DNA from: UBA6100 sp049658145
GTDB lineage: Bacteria; Actinomycetota; Coriobacteriia; Anaerosomatales; Anaerosomataceae
Assembly (NCBI GenBank): GCA_049658145.1
Contig: JBASOJ010000044.1
Location: forward strand, 1-64,000
DNA: 64,000 nt
Reading direction: 5' to 3'
Positions 7,493-15,778 of the stretch are shown one piece after another (the first letter of the stretch is position 1; every line of letters starts with the position of its first letter). Both the position numbers and the translations under genes were made by a program. The notes beneath the pieces are model-generated. The model saw only the letters and a list, made by a program, of their open reading frames with translations, was not told the origin of the DNA and searched no databases.

Positions 7493-8644
7493 ATGGATAT
7501 GTGGACTGAGACAGTCTCCCCGGTCGAGGTGGTCGACGACCCCTCGACCGTGAAGGAGATGGTCGTCAACGTCGGGCCGTCGCACCCCTCGACGCACGGC
7601 GTTTGCAGGGTCATCGCTCACCTCGATGGTGAAGTGGTGACCAAGGCTGATTTTGTGATCGGCTACCTACACCGGGGCATCGAGAAGATCGCCGAGAACC
7701 GGACTTACCAGCAGGTCATCCCGCTGACGGACCGGCTCGACTACGTCGGCTCGATGTACGCGAACTGGGCGTACTGCCGTGCTGTAGAGAAGCTAGCCGG
7801 AATCACGGTACCCGAGCGCGCCGAGTACATCCGCATCATCACCTGCGAGTTGCAGCGCATAGCGAGCCACATGATGGCCATCGGATCGTCGGGCAACGAC
7901 GCGGGTGCCACAACCCTTTTCGTGTACGCGTTCTGGGTCCGCGAGTATGTCGTGGACCTGTTCGCCCGGTTGTGCGGGTCCCGCCTGACGTACAACTACC
8001 TGCGCCCGGGCGGCGTGTCCGCGGACATCCCGGACGACGCTTGGGTCGACGACCTTCGGGCGTTCTGCAAGAACGCTCCCGAGCAGCTTAACCAGCTCGA
8101 TCGGTTGTTCTTCGGCAACGTCATCGCGAAGAACCGGACCAAGGGTATCGGCGTGCTTTCGGCCGAAGAAGGCATTAACGGCAGCGTGACCGGGCCGAGC
8201 CTGCGTGCGAGCGGCGTCGATTTCGATCTCCGCCGCGACGAGCCATACTCGCTGTACGACCGGCTCAGCTTCGATGTGGTCGTGGGCGAGAACGGCGACT
8301 CGTTCGAGCGGGCCCGTTGCCGCCTGCTGGAGTGCTACCAGTCGCTGCGCATCATCGAGCAGGCGCTGGACCAGATGGAGCCCGGACGCATCAGGGCCGA
8401 AGGGGTCTCGCGACTCATCGCCCCGGCGCCCGGTGAGGCCTATGAACGGATCGAGTCAGCACGGGGCACGCTCGGCGTATTCCTCGCCTCCGACGGCGGT
8501 CCCCGTCCATGGCGGATGAAGGTGCGCTCTCCCGCTTTCTCGAATCTGTCGGCGGTCGCCAGGCTGGCGGTCGGTCACACGTTCTCGGATCTTGTGGTCA
8601 TACTCGGGTCGTTCGACCCCGTCTTCGGGGAGGTGGACCGATGA
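7493..8644 (+). CDS. nuoD: NADH-quinone oxidoreductase subunit D
   Basis: 383 aa from ATG 7493 with a textbook AGGAGGT. The 49-kDa-subunit motifs are present: VNVGPSHPSTHGVCRV near the N-terminus (quinone-site His), GYLHRGIEKIAENR, and a C-terminal SNLSAVARLAVGHTFSDLVVILGSFDPVFGEVDR. No paired N- and C-terminal CxxC nickel ligands exist, so it belongs to complex I and not to a membrane [NiFe]-hydrogenase. It overlaps nuoH by 4 nt. Confidence 0.97.
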   Translation: MDMWTETVSPVEVVDDPSTVKEMVVNVGPSHPSTHGVCRVIAHLDGEVVTKADFVIGYLHRGIEKIAENRTYQQVIPLTDRLDYVGSMYANWAYCRAVEKLAGITVPERAEYIRIITCELQRIASHMMAIGSSGNDAGATTLFVYAFWVREYVVDLFARLCGSRLTYNYLRPGGVSADIPDDAWVDDLRAFCKNAPEQLNQLDRLFFGNVIAKNRTKGIGVLSAEEGINGSVTGPSLRASGVDFDLRRDEPYSLYDRLSFDVVVGENGDSFERARCRLLECYQSLRIIEQALDQMEPGRIRAEGVSRLIAPAPGEAYERIESARGTLGVFLASDGGPRPWRMKVRSPAFSNLSAVARLAVGHTFSDLVVILGSFDPVFGEVDR

Positions 8645-9591
8645 CCGGCTACTGGGGAGGCCTCGTATGGGGCCTTGGCGCCGGAGTCCTTGTGGGAGTC
8701 GCGACGATCTTCGGGGTCTGGGGCGAACGCAAAGTCGCGGGCCGCATCCAGAAGCGCTACGGGCCGAACACCCTGCCGCTCTTCGGCGTCGTGCAGCTCG
8801 TGGCTGACCTGCTCAAACTGCTCACCAAAGAGGACATCCATCCGACACAGGCCAAGCGGGGGATCTTCAACATCGCGCCGCTGTTCATGACGACGCCGAT
8901 CATCGCGTCGCTGGTGCTCATCCCCTTCGCTGCAGGTTGGGCCCCGCTCGACACGACCATCGGCATCGTGGCGTTCCTCGCGATTCCTTCGATCTCGGTG
9001 CTCGGGGTCTTGATAGCCGGCTGGTCGCAGCGCAACACTTACGCCTCGCTCGGCGGTCTGCGCGGCGCGGCCCAGATGATCTCGTATGAGGTGCCACGCT
9101 CACTGTCGGTGCTCTCAGTGGTGCTGTTGGCGGGCACGATGCAGCCAACGGTGCTGATGTCCGAGTGGCGCTGGTGGTGGTTCCCGCTCACGCTCATCGC
9201 GTTCGTGGTGTACTTCATCGCCTCCATCGCGGAGCTGAATCGCGGGCCGTTCGACCTCGCCGAGTGCGATGCGGAACTCGTCGGTGGCTATTTCACTGAC
9301 TACAGCGGTATCCGCTGGGCGATGTTCATGATGTCCGAGTACGGCGGCCTCGCTGCTGCATCCCTGTTCGGCGCGGTGGTATTCCTCGGCGGCACGTGGC
9401 CGCTGCCCGGAGTGTTGGGCGTGCTGCTGCTGATCGCAAAGGCCGTTCTGCTGGTCGTCGTCTTCATGTGGACGAAGTGGACCTTCCCCCGCATGCGTCC
9501 TGATCAACTGATGTCCACCGCATGGAAGGTACTCACGCCAATGGCGCTAGTCCAGATCCTCATCGTCGGGGTGGTGATCCCATGGCTGTAG
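8641..9591 (+). CDS. nuoH: NADH-quinone oxidoreductase subunit H
   Basis: 316 aa from ATG 8641 (overlapping the nuoD stop as ATGA). About eight membrane helices. The conserved GERKVAGRIQKRYGPN loop, NTYASLGGLRGAAQMISYEVP, AELNRGPFDLAECDAELVGG and the final FPRMRPDQLM block form the quinone tunnel entrance and the acidic E-channel. NuoH connects the peripheral arm with the proton-pumping membrane arm. Its end overlaps the start of the next gene by 10 nt. Confidence 0.97.
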   Translation: MTGYWGGLVWGLGAGVLVGVATIFGVWGERKVAGRIQKRYGPNTLPLFGVVQLVADLLKLLTKEDIHPTQAKRGIFNIAPLFMTTPIIASLVLIPFAAGWAPLDTTIGIVAFLAIPSISVLGVLIAGWSQRNTYASLGGLRGAAQMISYEVPRSLSVLSVVLLAGTMQPTVLMSEWRWWWFPLTLIAFVVYFIASIAELNRGPFDLAECDAELVGGYFTDYSGIRWAMFMMSEYGGLAAASLFGAVVFLGGTWPLPGVLGVLLLIAKAVLLVVVFMWTKWTFPRMRPDQLMSTAWKVLTPMALVQILIVGVVIPWL

Positions 9592-11669
9592 AAGACGCCG
9601 CTGTCCCCGAGACGGGTGCCGAGCCGGAAACCCCGAAGATCGTGCAGGGCACGATCTCCGCTGCGGTGACCGAGCCGACCGGTGTCTCTGCTTTCGTGGG
9701 AGCCTGGAAGTCGCTTATCACGGGCTTCGGCATCACCGCCAAAGAAGCGTTCACCAAGCCGGTGACCGTGCAGTATCCCAAGGAGAAGGAGCCGATGCCG
9801 CAGCGCTGGCGCGGCGCGCTTCACCTCGAAGGCGCGATGGGCTCGAGCGAGATGCCCATCATGCAGGCGCCGTCCATCGAGTACAACGCAGTGCTTACCG
9901 AGGCGTACGAGACGGGGCATCTCGCGCCGTGCCAGGGCAACTGCCCGGCCAACGTCGATGCTCGCGGGCAGAACGCATACGCGGCCGAAGGCAAGTGGGC
10001 CGAGGCGTACCAGCTCGTGCGCGAACGCAATATCATGCCTGGCGCGCTCGGCCGCATCTGTCACCACCCGTGCGAGACGGCCTGCAGGCGCAACTACTAC
10101 GACGAGCCGATAGCGATCCGGCCGATCCATCGCATCGCGTTCGAGCAGTGGACGCCGATCAAGGCCGACTACGTGAAGCCGCTGCCGAAGACCAGGGACC
10201 AGAAGGTCGCCATCATCGGCACCGGCCCCTCGGGTCTCGCCGCGGCCTACGACCTCGTGAAGTTGGGCTACTCGGTCAAGATGTTCGAGAAGGAGGACAA
10301 GCCGGGCGGCGCCCTGTACTACGGCATCCCCGCGTACCGGCTGCCCGTCGAGGTACTGCACGCCGAGATCGACGACCTCGTCACCATGGGTGTTGAGATC
10401 CAGTGCGATACCGAGATCGGCAAGGACATCCAGACCGAGGAACTCATGAAGGAGTACGACGCGATCATCGTCGCTGTCGGGCTTCAGACGAGCCGGTTCC
10501 CCGGCGTGCCCGGGCAGGACGCGCCTGGCGTACGCGGCGCGCTCGACTTCCTCAAGGACGCCAACTACCGGAACGAAGCTGGCGTGAGAGGCAAGGATGT
10601 CCTGGTCGTCGGAGGCGGCAACGTGGCCGTCGACGTCGCCCGCTGTGCGCTGCGCGTTGGCGCGGACAAGGTCTACATGGTCTCACTGGAGCAGGACTAT
10701 GAGATGCCTGCGCACCCGTGGGAGATCGAAGAGGCGCTCGACGAAGGCGTCATCATGATGTGCGGAAACGGCCCGAACGAAGTCCTGCTGGACGAGAACG
10801 GCCAGATCCGCGGCATGAAGGTGCAGCAGTGCCTGTCGGTGTTCGACGAGAACGGCCGCTTCAGCCCGACGTTCGGTGACGAGTTCACCGAGATCAAGGT
10901 GGAGTCGGTGGTCTTCTCGATCGGCCAGGGTTCGGATCTCAAGGACGTCGTGCCCAATACTGGTCTGGAGCTCGATCAGCGCGGCAACCTTCCGACCGAC
11001 CGAACCGTGTTCACCACGGCGGTGCCGAAGATCTTCGCGTCTGGCGAATGTGTGACCGGTCCGGGAAGCGCGATCGCCGCCATCGCGACGGGTCACGAGG
11101 TCGCTACCTCGGTGCATCGCTTCCTATCCGAGGAGAGCATCACTGACGGGCGCGTGACGCGGCCCCAGACGAAGTACGACAAGTACGGGGCGAACGACCT
11201 CAGCACGATCGAGGAGTCGCGGCTTCGTGCGGTCATGCCTTTCCAGGATCCCGCGGTCCGGGCGACGAACTTCGAGGATGTCGAGCAGGGGCTCAGCGTT
11301 CAGGAGGGTATCGCCGAAGGGCTCCGATGTCTCCGGTGTGAGACGGACGCCTGCGTGGGCTGCACCTTCTGTGCGCGCACGTGTCCCGACTACTGCATCA
11401 CGGTCGAGCGGGACGATACCCCCGGTCAGAGGTGCATCACTACATACAACCTCGACCTCGCGAAGTGCTGCTTCTGCGGGCTGTGCGCCGAGCAGTGCCC
11501 GACGAACACGCTCCGCCACACAGGGCAGTACGAACTCTCCTTCTACGACAAGGCGCTGACGATGTACGACAAGAACGAGATGCTGCGCGACGGCGGCGGT
11601 ACCCGCGCCACAGGCGCTGATGGCACCGTTGACCACTCCTGCGCGGACGCGAAGGAGGTGGCGCCGTGA
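9582..11669 (+). CDS. nuoI: NuoI with inserted GltD-type FAD/NAD(P) oxidoreductase (complex I electron-input fusion)
   Basis: 695 aa from ATG 9582. Residues about 36-83 read as the N-terminus of NuoI: an amphipathic ITGFGITAKEAFTKPVTVQYP helix and the QRWRGALHL strand that NuoI carries just before its ferredoxin domain. Residues about 100-515 are a complete GltD/NfnB-like flavoprotein: Fe-S Cys117, 121, 160, 164 and 168, an FAD loop IIGTGPSGLAAAYD (211-224), a second dinucleotide loop VVGGGNVAVDVA (342-353), and FASGECVTGPGSAIAAIATG. Residues about 583-668 return to NuoI: CVGCTFCARTCP (591-602) and CCFCGLCAEQCP (629-640), two [4Fe-4S] sites, then ELSFYDKALTMYDKNEML. Normal NuoI is 150-220 aa. 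The gene occupies the nuoI slot between nuoH and nuoJ, and no nuoE, F or G is present, so it probably supplies the NAD(P)H- or ferredoxin-linked input site. The usual R-R after the second loop is S-L-E here, arguing mildly against NADPH. Confidence 0.93.
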   Translation: MAVEDAAVPETGAEPETPKIVQGTISAAVTEPTGVSAFVGAWKSLITGFGITAKEAFTKPVTVQYPKEKEPMPQRWRGALHLEGAMGSSEMPIMQAPSIEYNAVLTEAYETGHLAPCQGNCPANVDARGQNAYAAEGKWAEAYQLVRERNIMPGALGRICHHPCETACRRNYYDEPIAIRPIHRIAFEQWTPIKADYVKPLPKTRDQKVAIIGTGPSGLAAAYDLVKLGYSVKMFEKEDKPGGALYYGIPAYRLPVEVLHAEIDDLVTMGVEIQCDTEIGKDIQTEELMKEYDAIIVAVGLQTSRFPGVPGQDAPGVRGALDFLKDANYRNEAGVRGKDVLVVGGGNVAVDVARCALRVGADKVYMVSLEQDYEMPAHPWEIEEALDEGVIMMCGNGPNEVLLDENGQIRGMKVQQCLSVFDENGRFSPTFGDEFTEIKVESVVFSIGQGSDLKDVVPNTGLELDQRGNLPTDRTVFTTAVPKIFASGECVTGPGSAIAAIATGHEVATSVHRFLSEESITDGRVTRPQTKYDKYGANDLSTIEESRLRAVMPFQDPAVRATNFEDVEQGLSVQEGIAEGLRCLRCETDACVGCTFCARTCPDYCITVERDDTPGQRCITTYNLDLAKCCFCGLCAEQCPTNTLRHTGQYELSFYDKALTMYDKNEMLRDGGGTRATGADGTVDHSCADAKEVAP

Positions 11670-12154
11670 GCGACGTCCTGTTCTTCCTGCTCGCGGCAGC
11701 GGCTCTCGTAGGCGCGCTCGTGGTGGTCTTCACCCGCGACATCATGCGTCTCGTGCTGGGGCTCGGCACCTTCCTCCTGTCGGTCGCCGGCTTTTATCTG
11801 TTCTACGGCGCCACGTTCCTGGCGATCGCGCAGATCTTCCTGTATGTCGGCGGCGTGCTGGTTCTCGTCGTGATCGCCATCATGACGGTGCACCGCACGC
11901 CTGACGACGAGCCGGTGCTCACCAACAGGCGCAGCTATGGCGCTCTGCTCGTGTCCGCCGGCGTGTTCGGTCTGCTAGTGAACGGGCTCGGCGGTCAGGT
12001 GCCGGCCACGTCGGCACCGGTAAGTGGAGCCGGTATCCAGGCTCTGGGAGACATGCTGCTGGGCGCGCTGCTTCCGCACTTCGAGATCATCGGCGGACTG
12101 CTCCTCGCCGGATTGGTCGTAGTCCTGGCGATCACAGGGGGTGAGCGCGAATGA
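11666..12154 (+). CDS. nuoJ: NADH-quinone oxidoreductase subunit J
   Basis: 162 aa from GTG 11666, six bases after AGGAGGT and overlapping the previous stop. Five predicted membrane helices. The helix-3 segment FLAIAQIFLYVGGVLVLVVIAIM is the NuoJ hallmark with its pi-bulge region linking quinone chemistry to proton transfer. It overlaps nuoK by 4 nt. Confidence 0.95.
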   Translation: MSDVLFFLLAAAALVGALVVVFTRDIMRLVLGLGTFLLSVAGFYLFYGATFLAIAQIFLYVGGVLVLVVIAIMTVHRTPDDEPVLTNRRSYGALLVSAGVFGLLVNGLGGQVPATSAPVSGAGIQALGDMLLGALLPHFEIIGGLLLAGLVVVLAITGGERE

Positions 12155-12450
12155 GCATCCTTATCGTCTGTGCGGCGCTGTTCTCCCTGGGGCTGTACGG
12201 GATCATGGTGCGTCGCGACATACCCGGCATTCTTGCAAGCATTGAGGTCTTGCTCGGCTCCGTGTCGATCCAGCTGATCGGCTTCGCCATGAGCTCGGGT
12301 GTCGCGGATCCTGCGACCGCTGAGGCGGTCGGACTGTTCGTGCTCGTGCTCGCCGCTGTCGAAGCGGCCGTCGGCCTGGGTCTGCTCGTGACCCTGTCCC
12401 GCACAAGCAACCGAAGCCGTGTCGACGAGCTGAAGGAGGTGGAGGGCTGA
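12151..12450 (+). CDS. nuoK: NADH-quinone oxidoreductase subunit K
   Basis: 99 aa, standard length, three helices. Conserved acidic residues are in helix 2 (IEVLLGSVSIQLIGF) and helix 3 (LFVLVLAAVEAAVGLGLLV), the MrpC-like proton path. ATG 12151 overlaps the nuoJ stop as ATGA, and its stop shares a base with the nuoL start. Confidence 0.96.
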   Translation: MSILIVCAALFSLGLYGIMVRRDIPGILASIEVLLGSVSIQLIGFAMSSGVADPATAEAVGLFVLVLAAVEAAVGLGLLVTLSRTSNRSRVDELKEVEG

Positions 12451-14333
12451 TGGCTGTTTTGATCGATGCGCCGTGGATCGCGGCCGCGCTGCCGGTCGTG
12501 CTAGCGGTGCTCGTTGCTGCCGGGGGCACGCGTCTTGCCTCCTTCACACGCTGGCTGGCGATGCTCGGCCCGCTGTCGGTCCTCGCCACAGGCGTCGCGC
12601 ATCTCGGCGCGCTCGGCGGGCCTGAGGGCGCGACCGCTCCGTTCGTGAACGCGACCACTGCGGCGGCTTCCACCACGTGGTTCAAGGTGGGCGATTTCGC
12701 GCTCACTCTCGGCTATGCGATCGATGGACTGACCGCGATCATGCTGGTCGTGGTCGGGTTCGTCGCGCTCATGGTGATGCTGTTCTCGATCGGCTACATG
12801 GAGGGCGAATCAGGGATCGCGCGGTACTACGCGGTGCTTTCGCTCTTCACCGCATCGATGACCGGGCTCGTGCTTGCCGACGGACTCGTCGGGCTGTTCA
12901 TCGCGTGGGAGCTCGTGGGCGCGTGCAGCTACCTGCTCATCGGGTTCTGGTTCACTAAGCCTTCGGCCGCCGCGGCGGCCATGAAGGCGTTCATCGTGAC
13001 CCGCATCGGTGACGTCGGCCTGTTCGTGGCCATCGCTATTCTTTGGGGCGTCACGGGCGAGACAAGCTACGCCGGCGTCATTGCGGCACTTCCCGAGCTG
13101 TCGGCCGGTCTACTGACAGCGGTGGGCCTCCTGCTCTTCCTGGGCGCTGCGGGCAAGTCCGCGCAGTTCCCGCTCCACGTCTGGCTGCCGGACGCCATGG
13201 AGGGTCCGACTCCTGTCTCGGCCCTCATCCATGCGGCAACGATGGTCGCGGCGGGCGTCTTCCTCATTGCGCGCGTGTGGCCGATCTTCGATGGCGCTCC
13301 CGCTGCACGGATGGCGGTGCTCGTGATAGGTACCTTCACCGCGCTCGCGTCGGCCACTATCGGCGTCAGCCAGACGGACATCAAAAAGGTCCTCGCGTAC
13401 TCCACGATCAGCCAGCTCGGCTTCATGTTCGCCGCGCTTGGTGCCGGTGCGTGGCGTGCTGCGATCTTCCACCTCGTGACGCATGCATCGTTCAAGGCGC
13501 TGCTCTTCCTCGCGTCCGGGTCCGTCATTCACGGGACCGGGACGCAGGACATGCGCGAGATGGGTGGTCTGGCGAAGAGCATGCCGATCACAGCGGGCAC
13601 CTGGATCGTGGGCGCTGCGGCGCTCGCTGGCGTGCCACTGTTCTCCGGGTTCTTCAGCAAAGACGAAGTCCTGCACGGCGTGCTGACCGCATCGCCCGCG
13701 GCGTTCGTCGCGCTGGTCATCGCCGCGATGTTCACGGCTTTCTACATCACTCGCGCCACGACTCTCACGTTCTTCGGGTCGTACCGAGGTTCGCATCATC
13801 CGCATGAGGGTGGCTGGGTCATGTGGCTGCCGCTCGTCGCGCTGGCGATCCCGGCGGCGGTGCTCGGTTTCGGCTCGGGCGCGATCGCGGAGGCCCTGGG
13901 CGGCGAGCATGAGGCGCTCAACGTGCTCGTGGCGTCCGTCTCGTCGATCGTGGCCCTGCTCGGCATTGCTGCAGGCTTCGCGTTGTACCGGCATGGTCCG
14001 GCGGCTGACGACGCTCTCGAAAAGTCGCTCAAGGGTGCGTGGCGGGTATCGCGCGCCGCGTACTATGCGGACGCCGTCGCCGGAGCGTTGGTCGTGGCAC
14101 CGACCGCTGCGGTGGCAAAGGGGCTGTATTCGGTGCTCGACCGTTCGATCTTCGACGGCATCGCCGAGGGCTTGGCGACGCTTTCGACGTCGCTCGGCAA
14201 GGCCTTTGCCCGACTGCAGACCGGGGACGCTCAGCGGTATGCGGCGCTCATGGGCCTCGGGGCCATCGTGCTTATCGCGCTGGCGATCACGCCAGGCGCT
14301 GTTGAAACCATCGTCGGCTGGTTGGGGAGGTGA
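12450..14333 (+). CDS. nuoL: NADH-quinone oxidoreductase subunit L
   Basis: 627 aa, typical of NuoL including the C-terminal lateral helix region. Antiporter-like core motifs are visible: WELVGACSYLLIGFW with the pumping Glu, AAGKSAQFPLHVWLPDAMEGPTPVSALIHAATMVAAGVFL, TDIKKVLAYSTISQLGFM and THASFKALLFLASGSVIH (cited in parts as position markers). NuoL is the distal proton pump. ATG 12450 overlaps the nuoK stop (TGATG). Confidence 0.97.
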   Translation: MAVLIDAPWIAAALPVVLAVLVAAGGTRLASFTRWLAMLGPLSVLATGVAHLGALGGPEGATAPFVNATTAAASTTWFKVGDFALTLGYAIDGLTAIMLVVVGFVALMVMLFSIGYMEGESGIARYYAVLSLFTASMTGLVLADGLVGLFIAWELVGACSYLLIGFWFTKPSAAAAAMKAFIVTRIGDVGLFVAIAILWGVTGETSYAGVIAALPELSAGLLTAVGLLLFLGAAGKSAQFPLHVWLPDAMEGPTPVSALIHAATMVAAGVFLIARVWPIFDGAPAARMAVLVIGTFTALASATIGVSQTDIKKVLAYSTISQLGFMFAALGAGAWRAAIFHLVTHASFKALLFLASGSVIHGTGTQDMREMGGLAKSMPITAGTWIVGAAALAGVPLFSGFFSKDEVLHGVLTASPAAFVALVIAAMFTAFYITRATTLTFFGSYRGSHHPHEGGWVMWLPLVALAIPAAVLGFGSGAIAEALGGEHEALNVLVASVSSIVALLGIAAGFALYRHGPAADDALEKSLKGAWRVSRAAYYADAVAGALVVAPTAAVAKGLYSVLDRSIFDGIAEGLATLSTSLGKAFARLQTGDAQRYAALMGLGAIVLIALAITPGAVETIVGWLGR

Positions 14334-15778
14334 CGGGCGTGCTCACTGCTGTAGTACTCACTCCGCTGATCGGCGGCGCGATTGTTGCGCTGCTCGGCCG
14401 GTCGTCCGCGCGTGCAGCCCGTACGCTTGCCGGCGTCGCATCGTTCGTATCTCTTGCGGTGACGGTTGCGGCCGTGGCATCCATACCCGCAGGGGGTGAA
14501 CCGCTCGTCGAAGGGCTGGGAAACGGCGCACGGCAGTGGTGGCTTCTGCAGATTGACGGTCTCGCGGCACCGCTGCTACTGCTCGCCGCGTTCCTCGGCC
14601 TCATAGCGGTTCTCGCTGTACGGCGTGAAGACAGCTCGCCCGCGGCTTTCTATGGGCTTCTGCTCGCCGAGCAGGCTGCCGTTTCGGGCGTCTTCCTCGC
14701 GGGGAACCTCGTGTTGTTCTATGCGTTCTGGGAAGCTGTGCTCATCCCGATGTACTTCATCATCGGAATCTGGGGCGGCGAGCGTCGCCGGCATGCGGCG
14801 ACCAAGTTCTTCATCTACACGTTTGCGGGTAGCGCCCTCATGCTCGTCGGCTTGATCATCGCGATCACGCAGGGCGGCGTGTTCACCATGCAGGAGGTCG
14901 CGGCCGCTCCAGTGGCGAGCGGTCTCCAGACAACCGTGTTCTGGCTGCTCGCGATCGGCTTCCTCATGAAGATCCCGGTCGTGGGTCTTCATACATGGCA
15001 GCCAGATGCATACACGCAGGCGCCGACGTCGGGATCGATCCTCCTTTCGGGCGTGCTTGCGAAGATGGGTACGTACGCTTTGCTGCGCGTCGCGATGCCG
15101 ATTGCTCCGGATGCGTACCGCGCGGCTCAGCCGTTGCTCGTGGCACTCGGCATCGCCGGAATCATCTACGGCGCGCTCGTGGCGTACGCGCAGAGCGACC
15201 TCAAGCGGCTGGTTGCGTATTCGTCGATCGCGCACATGGGCTTCGTGGTGCTCGCGATCGGCATCGGCACGCCGTTCGCCCTCGGCGGCGCGATGCTCGG
15301 CATGATCAGCCACGGTCTTGTGGCCGGCATGCTGTTCCTGCTCGTTGGCCAGCTGCATCACCGTACGGGCACGTACGAGATGTCGCGCTTCGGCGGATTC
15401 GGCCGCGTGCTCCCCGGTTGGGCGACGGCTTTCACCTTCGTGGCGCTGGCGAGCCTGGGCCTGCCGGGGCTGTCCGGTTTCCCGGGCGAGCTCACCACGG
15501 TTATCGAGGCGTGGAACGCGGTCGGCTGGTGGGCCGCTGCTGCGGCGCTCGGCGTCGTGTTCGCCGCGCTGTACAGCCTCACGGCGGTGCGCCGGGTGAA
15601 CCACGGTCCCGTGGCCGAGGAGTTCAGCGGCTCCGCCGACCTGGCACCGGGCGAGTGGTTCGTGGTTGCACCGCTCGCGCTCGCGATCGTGCTGATTGGC
15701 GTGTGGCCGCAGCTTGTCACGGGGCTTGCTGAGCCCGCGCTACGAGCGCTTGCCGTTGTGACGGGAGGTGCGCTGTGA
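14330..15778 (+). CDS. nuoM: NADH-quinone oxidoreductase subunit M
   Basis: 482 aa from GTG 14330, though GTG 14339, 8 nt after GGGGAGG, is probably the true start (479 aa). Antiporter-like motifs: FYAFWEAVLIPMYFIIGIWG with the pumping Glu, KIPVVGLHTWQPDAYTQAPT, SDLKRLVAYSSIAHMGFVVL. Middle proton-pumping subunit of the membrane arm. The final GTGAGC overlap sets the nuoN start. Confidence 0.97.
   Translation: MTGVLTAVVLTPLIGGAIVALLGRSSARAARTLAGVASFVSLAVTVAAVASIPAGGEPLVEGLGNGARQWWLLQIDGLAAPLLLLAAFLGLIAVLAVRREDSSPAAFYGLLLAEQAAVSGVFLAGNLVLFYAFWEAVLIPMYFIIGIWGGERRRHAATKFFIYTFAGSALMLVGLIIAITQGGVFTMQEVAAAPVASGLQTTVFWLLAIGFLMKIPVVGLHTWQPDAYTQAPTSGSILLSGVLAKMGTYALLRVAMPIAPDAYRAAQPLLVALGIAGIIYGALVAYAQSDLKRLVAYSSIAHMGFVVLAIGIGTPFALGGAMLGMISHGLVAGMLFLLVGQLHHRTGTYEMSRFGGFGRVLPGWATAFTFVALASLGLPGLSGFPGELTTVIEAWNAVGWWAAAAALGVVFAALYSLTAVRRVNHGPVAEEFSGSADLAPGEWFVVAPLALAIVLIGVWPQLVTGLAEPALRALAVVTGGAL

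Noticed and set aside
7493..8644. NuoD as a [NiFe]-hydrogenase large subunit
   Set aside because: Both CxxC nickel-binding pairs are absent, and the NuoD-specific ends are present.
9522..9581. Earlier start for the NuoI fusion inside nuoH
   Set aside because: It would give 20 extra residues translated from nuoH coding sequence; ATG 9582 gives a 10-nt overlap like other nuo junctions.
13110..13994. Long antisense frame in nuoL
   Set aside because: Shadow composition (Arg/Glu/Asp/His-rich) opposite a conserved gene.
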